Assembly (NCBI RefSeq): GCF_030552895.1
Contig: NZ_CP130649.1
Span: 744,001 to 808,000, forward strand
Direction: 5' to 3'
DNA from: Tatumella ptyseos
Lineage (GTDB): Bacteria > Pseudomonadota > Gammaproteobacteria > Enterobacterales > Enterobacteriaceae
Length of the DNA stretch: 64,000 nucleotides
The translations under genes were made by a program, and so were the position numbers. This document shows, piece after piece, positions 62,153 to 64,000 of this stretch; within the stretch, counting starts at the first letter, position 1; each line of letters begins with the position of its first letter. The notes beneath the pieces are model-generated. The model was given only the letters and a program-made list of their open reading frames with translations. It ran no database searches and was not told the DNA's origin.

Positions 62153-63348
62153 ATCGTGCCTCGGCGTGGCGGTAATACGCCGTTTAGCACGTAATTACCG
62201 ATGATGGGGTATTTCCAGCGTACGGGGTCATGGAGGGTATGGGTGCGTGCATTACGCCAATGTCGATCAAACTGGTTTTCCGCAAGACTTGCACGGGTTC
62301 CACCCAGCTCGAATAAGAGATTAGCCGCTTCTAATGATATCTCGGTTGTCCAAGCACGTGCTTTGGCTACCGCGACAGAGGCTTGCGCGACATGGTCAGC
62401 ATTGCTCTCTTGTTGAGCAATATCTACGGCTTCACCGGCTAAAGAGAGTAAGGCCTCGCCCGCGGTCAAACGCGCCGCCAAGCGACCAATACGATCCAAC
62501 GTGAGGGGATCCTTGGCGGCGTATTCGATCTGGCTATCCGGCCAAGGCCTCGCGCGTTCTCGTACGAAGGGTAATAGCTCGTTGAAGGCTGCGCGCGCGA
62601 TACCTTGGTCCACTGCGGCATGCATAATTTGGGCAAAAGGGCCAAGGGCAGTTGGCCGTGTAAAAGCGGTATGAAAGGGGATAATATCTTGTGGCGCGAT
62701 GACGACATCACGAAATTGGACACTCCCGCTTGCGGTGGTACGTTGACCAAAGCCAGTCCAATCGTCAATAACGGTTATACCGGGAAGATGTCGAGGAACA
62801 AACACAAGATATTCATTACCATCCTCTCCTTGCGCTAAAGTCGGTATTCGATCTGCAAAGAGCGCACCGGTAGCGTAGAATTTATCGCCATTCAGGTAGA
62901 GGGTATTGTTCCGTGAAGTGAATGCCGTTGACCGGTGATGAGCCGCCGTTGAACTAAACTCCGCTAGAGCATTACCTAAATGAACACCTGCGAGGACCTC
63001 TGCGTAGAGGCGTTGTTTCTGTTCAGGAGTGCCATTGAGACGGAGGACTTCTAGGGCGTAGAAATGATTCTGTGGAATTTGTCCGATAGCGCTATCGGCT
63101 TCGCTAAGCGTCACGAATATCTCCACTAGTTCTGCGGTAGAAATTGCTATTCCCCCATAGGCCTCGGGGAGCGTAATTGCCCCAAGCCCTGACTGAAAAT
63201 AACGGGCTAATGCAGTATGGGGTAATTCACGATGGCGGTCTCGGTAGGCAGCACCCTCGCGAAATTGTAGGGCCAAAGAGTGTGCCACGTCTAAAGCTTG
63301 TTCGGCGCTGGTGATCCGATTGGCAAGGTGTTTCGGCATAATGGTCAT
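62149..63348 (-). CDS. Acyl-CoA-dehydrogenase-fold flavin monooxygenase, SfnB/DszC-like
   Basis: 399 residues. Acyl-CoA dehydrogenase N-, middle and C-terminal domains are seen (ALARYFQSGLGAITLPEAYGG, DWTGFGQRTTASGSVQF, ELGGTRASLAENQFDRHWRNA). Instead of a catalytic Glu dehydrogenase site, family members such as SfnB and DszC use reduced flavin to oxygenate sulfur compounds. It ends DRHWRNARTHTLHDPVRWKY, shared with the neighbouring paralogue. Middle gene of a three-gene operon. Confidence 0.85.
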   Translation of the reverse strand: MTIMPKHLANRITSAEQALDVAHSLALQFREGAAYRDRHRELPHTALARYFQSGLGAITLPEAYGGIAISTAELVEIFVTLSEADSAIGQIPQNHFYALEVLRLNGTPEQKQRLYAEVLAGVHLGNALAEFSSTAAHHRSTAFTSRNNTLYLNGDKFYATGALFADRIPTLAQGEDGNEYLVFVPRHLPGITVIDDWTGFGQRTTASGSVQFRDVVIAPQDIIPFHTAFTRPTALGPFAQIMHAAVDQGIARAAFNELLPFVRERARPWPDSQIEYAAKDPLTLDRIGRLAARLTAGEALLSLAGEAVDIAQQESNADHVAQASVAVAKARAWTTEISLEAANLLFELGGTRASLAENQFDRHWRNARTHTLHDPVRWKYPIIGNYVLNGVLPPRRGTI

Positions 63349-63359
63349 CTATCCTCCAG

Positions 63360-64000
63360 CTATATCCAAGCGTGACGGGCAGGAAGCGTATTGTTCAAGT
63401 AATAGTCACCGATAGCGTGCTGTTTCCAACGAATGGGATCATGTAACGTATGGGTTCGTGCATTACGCCAATGGCGGTCGAGACCATGCCGCAGTAGTGT
63501 TGCGCGGCTTCCTCCCCACTCTATTAACTTTTCACTGGCGCGTAAGGCGATCTCAGTAGTAAGAATTTTTGCCTCGGCTACCGCTATGGATGCTTGCGCA
63601 CAGTTTTGAGCGTTAAGTGGAACCGCAGCGATACGGTCGAGTGTTTTCGCTGCACGAGTTAACACGGCATTGGCCGCGCTCAATTCGGTGCTCAGTCGTC
63701 CGACATCGGACAGTAGATAGGGATCTTCTGCATTACGTTCTACGGCGGCATCTATCCATGGGCGAGAACTTTTGTGAATAAAGCTGAGTGCATCGTTAAA
63801 GGCCCCTTCAGCGATCCCGGCATCAATAGAGGCTTGGATGAGTTGAGAGACGGCACCCCGTAAAGTGGGCTTATCGGGACTAGGTTGAGTAATGATCCAG
63901 TCGGGGTGGATTAAGACGTTAGTGAGTTTCACTGTTCCACTGGCGGTTGTGCGCTGGCCTATGCCTGACCAATCATCGATAATTTCAATACCCTTATCGG
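63360..64000 (-). CDS. SfnB-like flavin monooxygenase (N-terminus beyond window)
   Basis: The frame is open to the window edge: upstream codons read DDWSGIGQRTTASGTV, matching the middle domain of the next gene, so the GTG at 63932 is not the start. About 213 C-terminal residues are present. Tail DRHWRNARTHTLHDPIRWKQ nearly repeats that of the downstream gene, so the two are tandem paralogues. The gap between them is 11 bases. Probably first or second gene of the operon; an ABC transporter or reductase gene may lie outside. Confidence 0.85.
   Translation of the reverse strand, partial: DKGIEIIDDWSGIGQRTTASGTVKLTNVLIHPDWIITQPSPDKPTLRGAVSQLIQASIDAGIAEGAFNDALSFIHKSSRPWIDAAVERNAEDPYLLSDVGRLSTELSAANAVLTRAAKTLDRIAAVPLNAQNCAQASIAVAEAKILTTEIALRASEKLIEWGGSRATLLRHGLDRHWRNARTHTLHDPIRWKQHAIGDYYLNNTLPARHAWI

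Overview
The window looks like chromosome from an enterobacterium (Enterobacterales). Most of it follows a gene order known from Escherichia coli: metZWV-mltA-tcdA-csdE-csdA-ygdI-gcvB-gcvA-ygdD-rlmM, xni-ppnN-queF-syd-csrB-truC-rlmD-relA-mazG-pyrG-eno, queE-queD-cysJIH-iap-cysDNC-ygbE-ftsB-ispD-ispF-truD-surE-pcm-nlpD-rpoS-mutS. The moderate A+T content and a siroheme synthase gene (cysG) placed directly before cysDNC would fit an Erwiniaceae-like genus, but the genus is an inference and was not tested.

Between these core blocks lie four accessory regions. (1) Positions 1-4765 carry the end of an acid-stress arginine decarboxylase gene (adiA type), an ArgR-family regulator and a complete arginyl-tRNA synthetase gene. 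They abut three tandem initiator tRNA genes, in the place where E. coli has amiC-argA. (2) Positions 25018-38043 hold an A+T-rich Flp/Tad pilus locus of 14 co-oriented genes, inserted between eno and queE. A divergent MocR-type regulator flanks it; its aminotransferase-like domain appears to have lost the PLP-binding lysine. (3) Positions 58633-60805, beside mutS, hold a long gene-free stretch and a two-gene module: an HExxH metallopeptidase-like protein of the Rhs/Vgr-associated type and a small lipoprotein that resembles T6SS immunity lipoproteins. (4) Positions 60806-64000 hold a minus-strand operon for organosulfur or other small-molecule oxidation: an LLM-class flavin monooxygenase and two tandem SfnB/DszC-like acyl-CoA-dehydrogenase-fold enzymes, the second running off the window.

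How the genes fit together: cysJIH (sulfite reductase and PAPS reductase), cysG (siroheme) and cysDNC (sulfate activation) form an almost complete assimilatory sulfate block, and the terminal monooxygenase operon could feed it sulfur. queE, queD and queF supply queuosine-precursor steps. relA, rpoS, nlpD, csrB and gcvB are global stress and post-transcriptional regulators. csdA, csdE and tcdA form the CSD sulfur-transfer and ct6A tRNA modification group. ispD, ispF, ftsB, truD, surE and pcm are the usual cluster leading to nlpD-rpoS.

Two regulatory RNAs are recognisable: GcvB on the minus strand and CsrB on the plus strand. No CRISPR array, rRNA operon, prophage or intact insertion sequence was seen. 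All family calls rest on reading the sequence and on remembered homologues; no database search was run.
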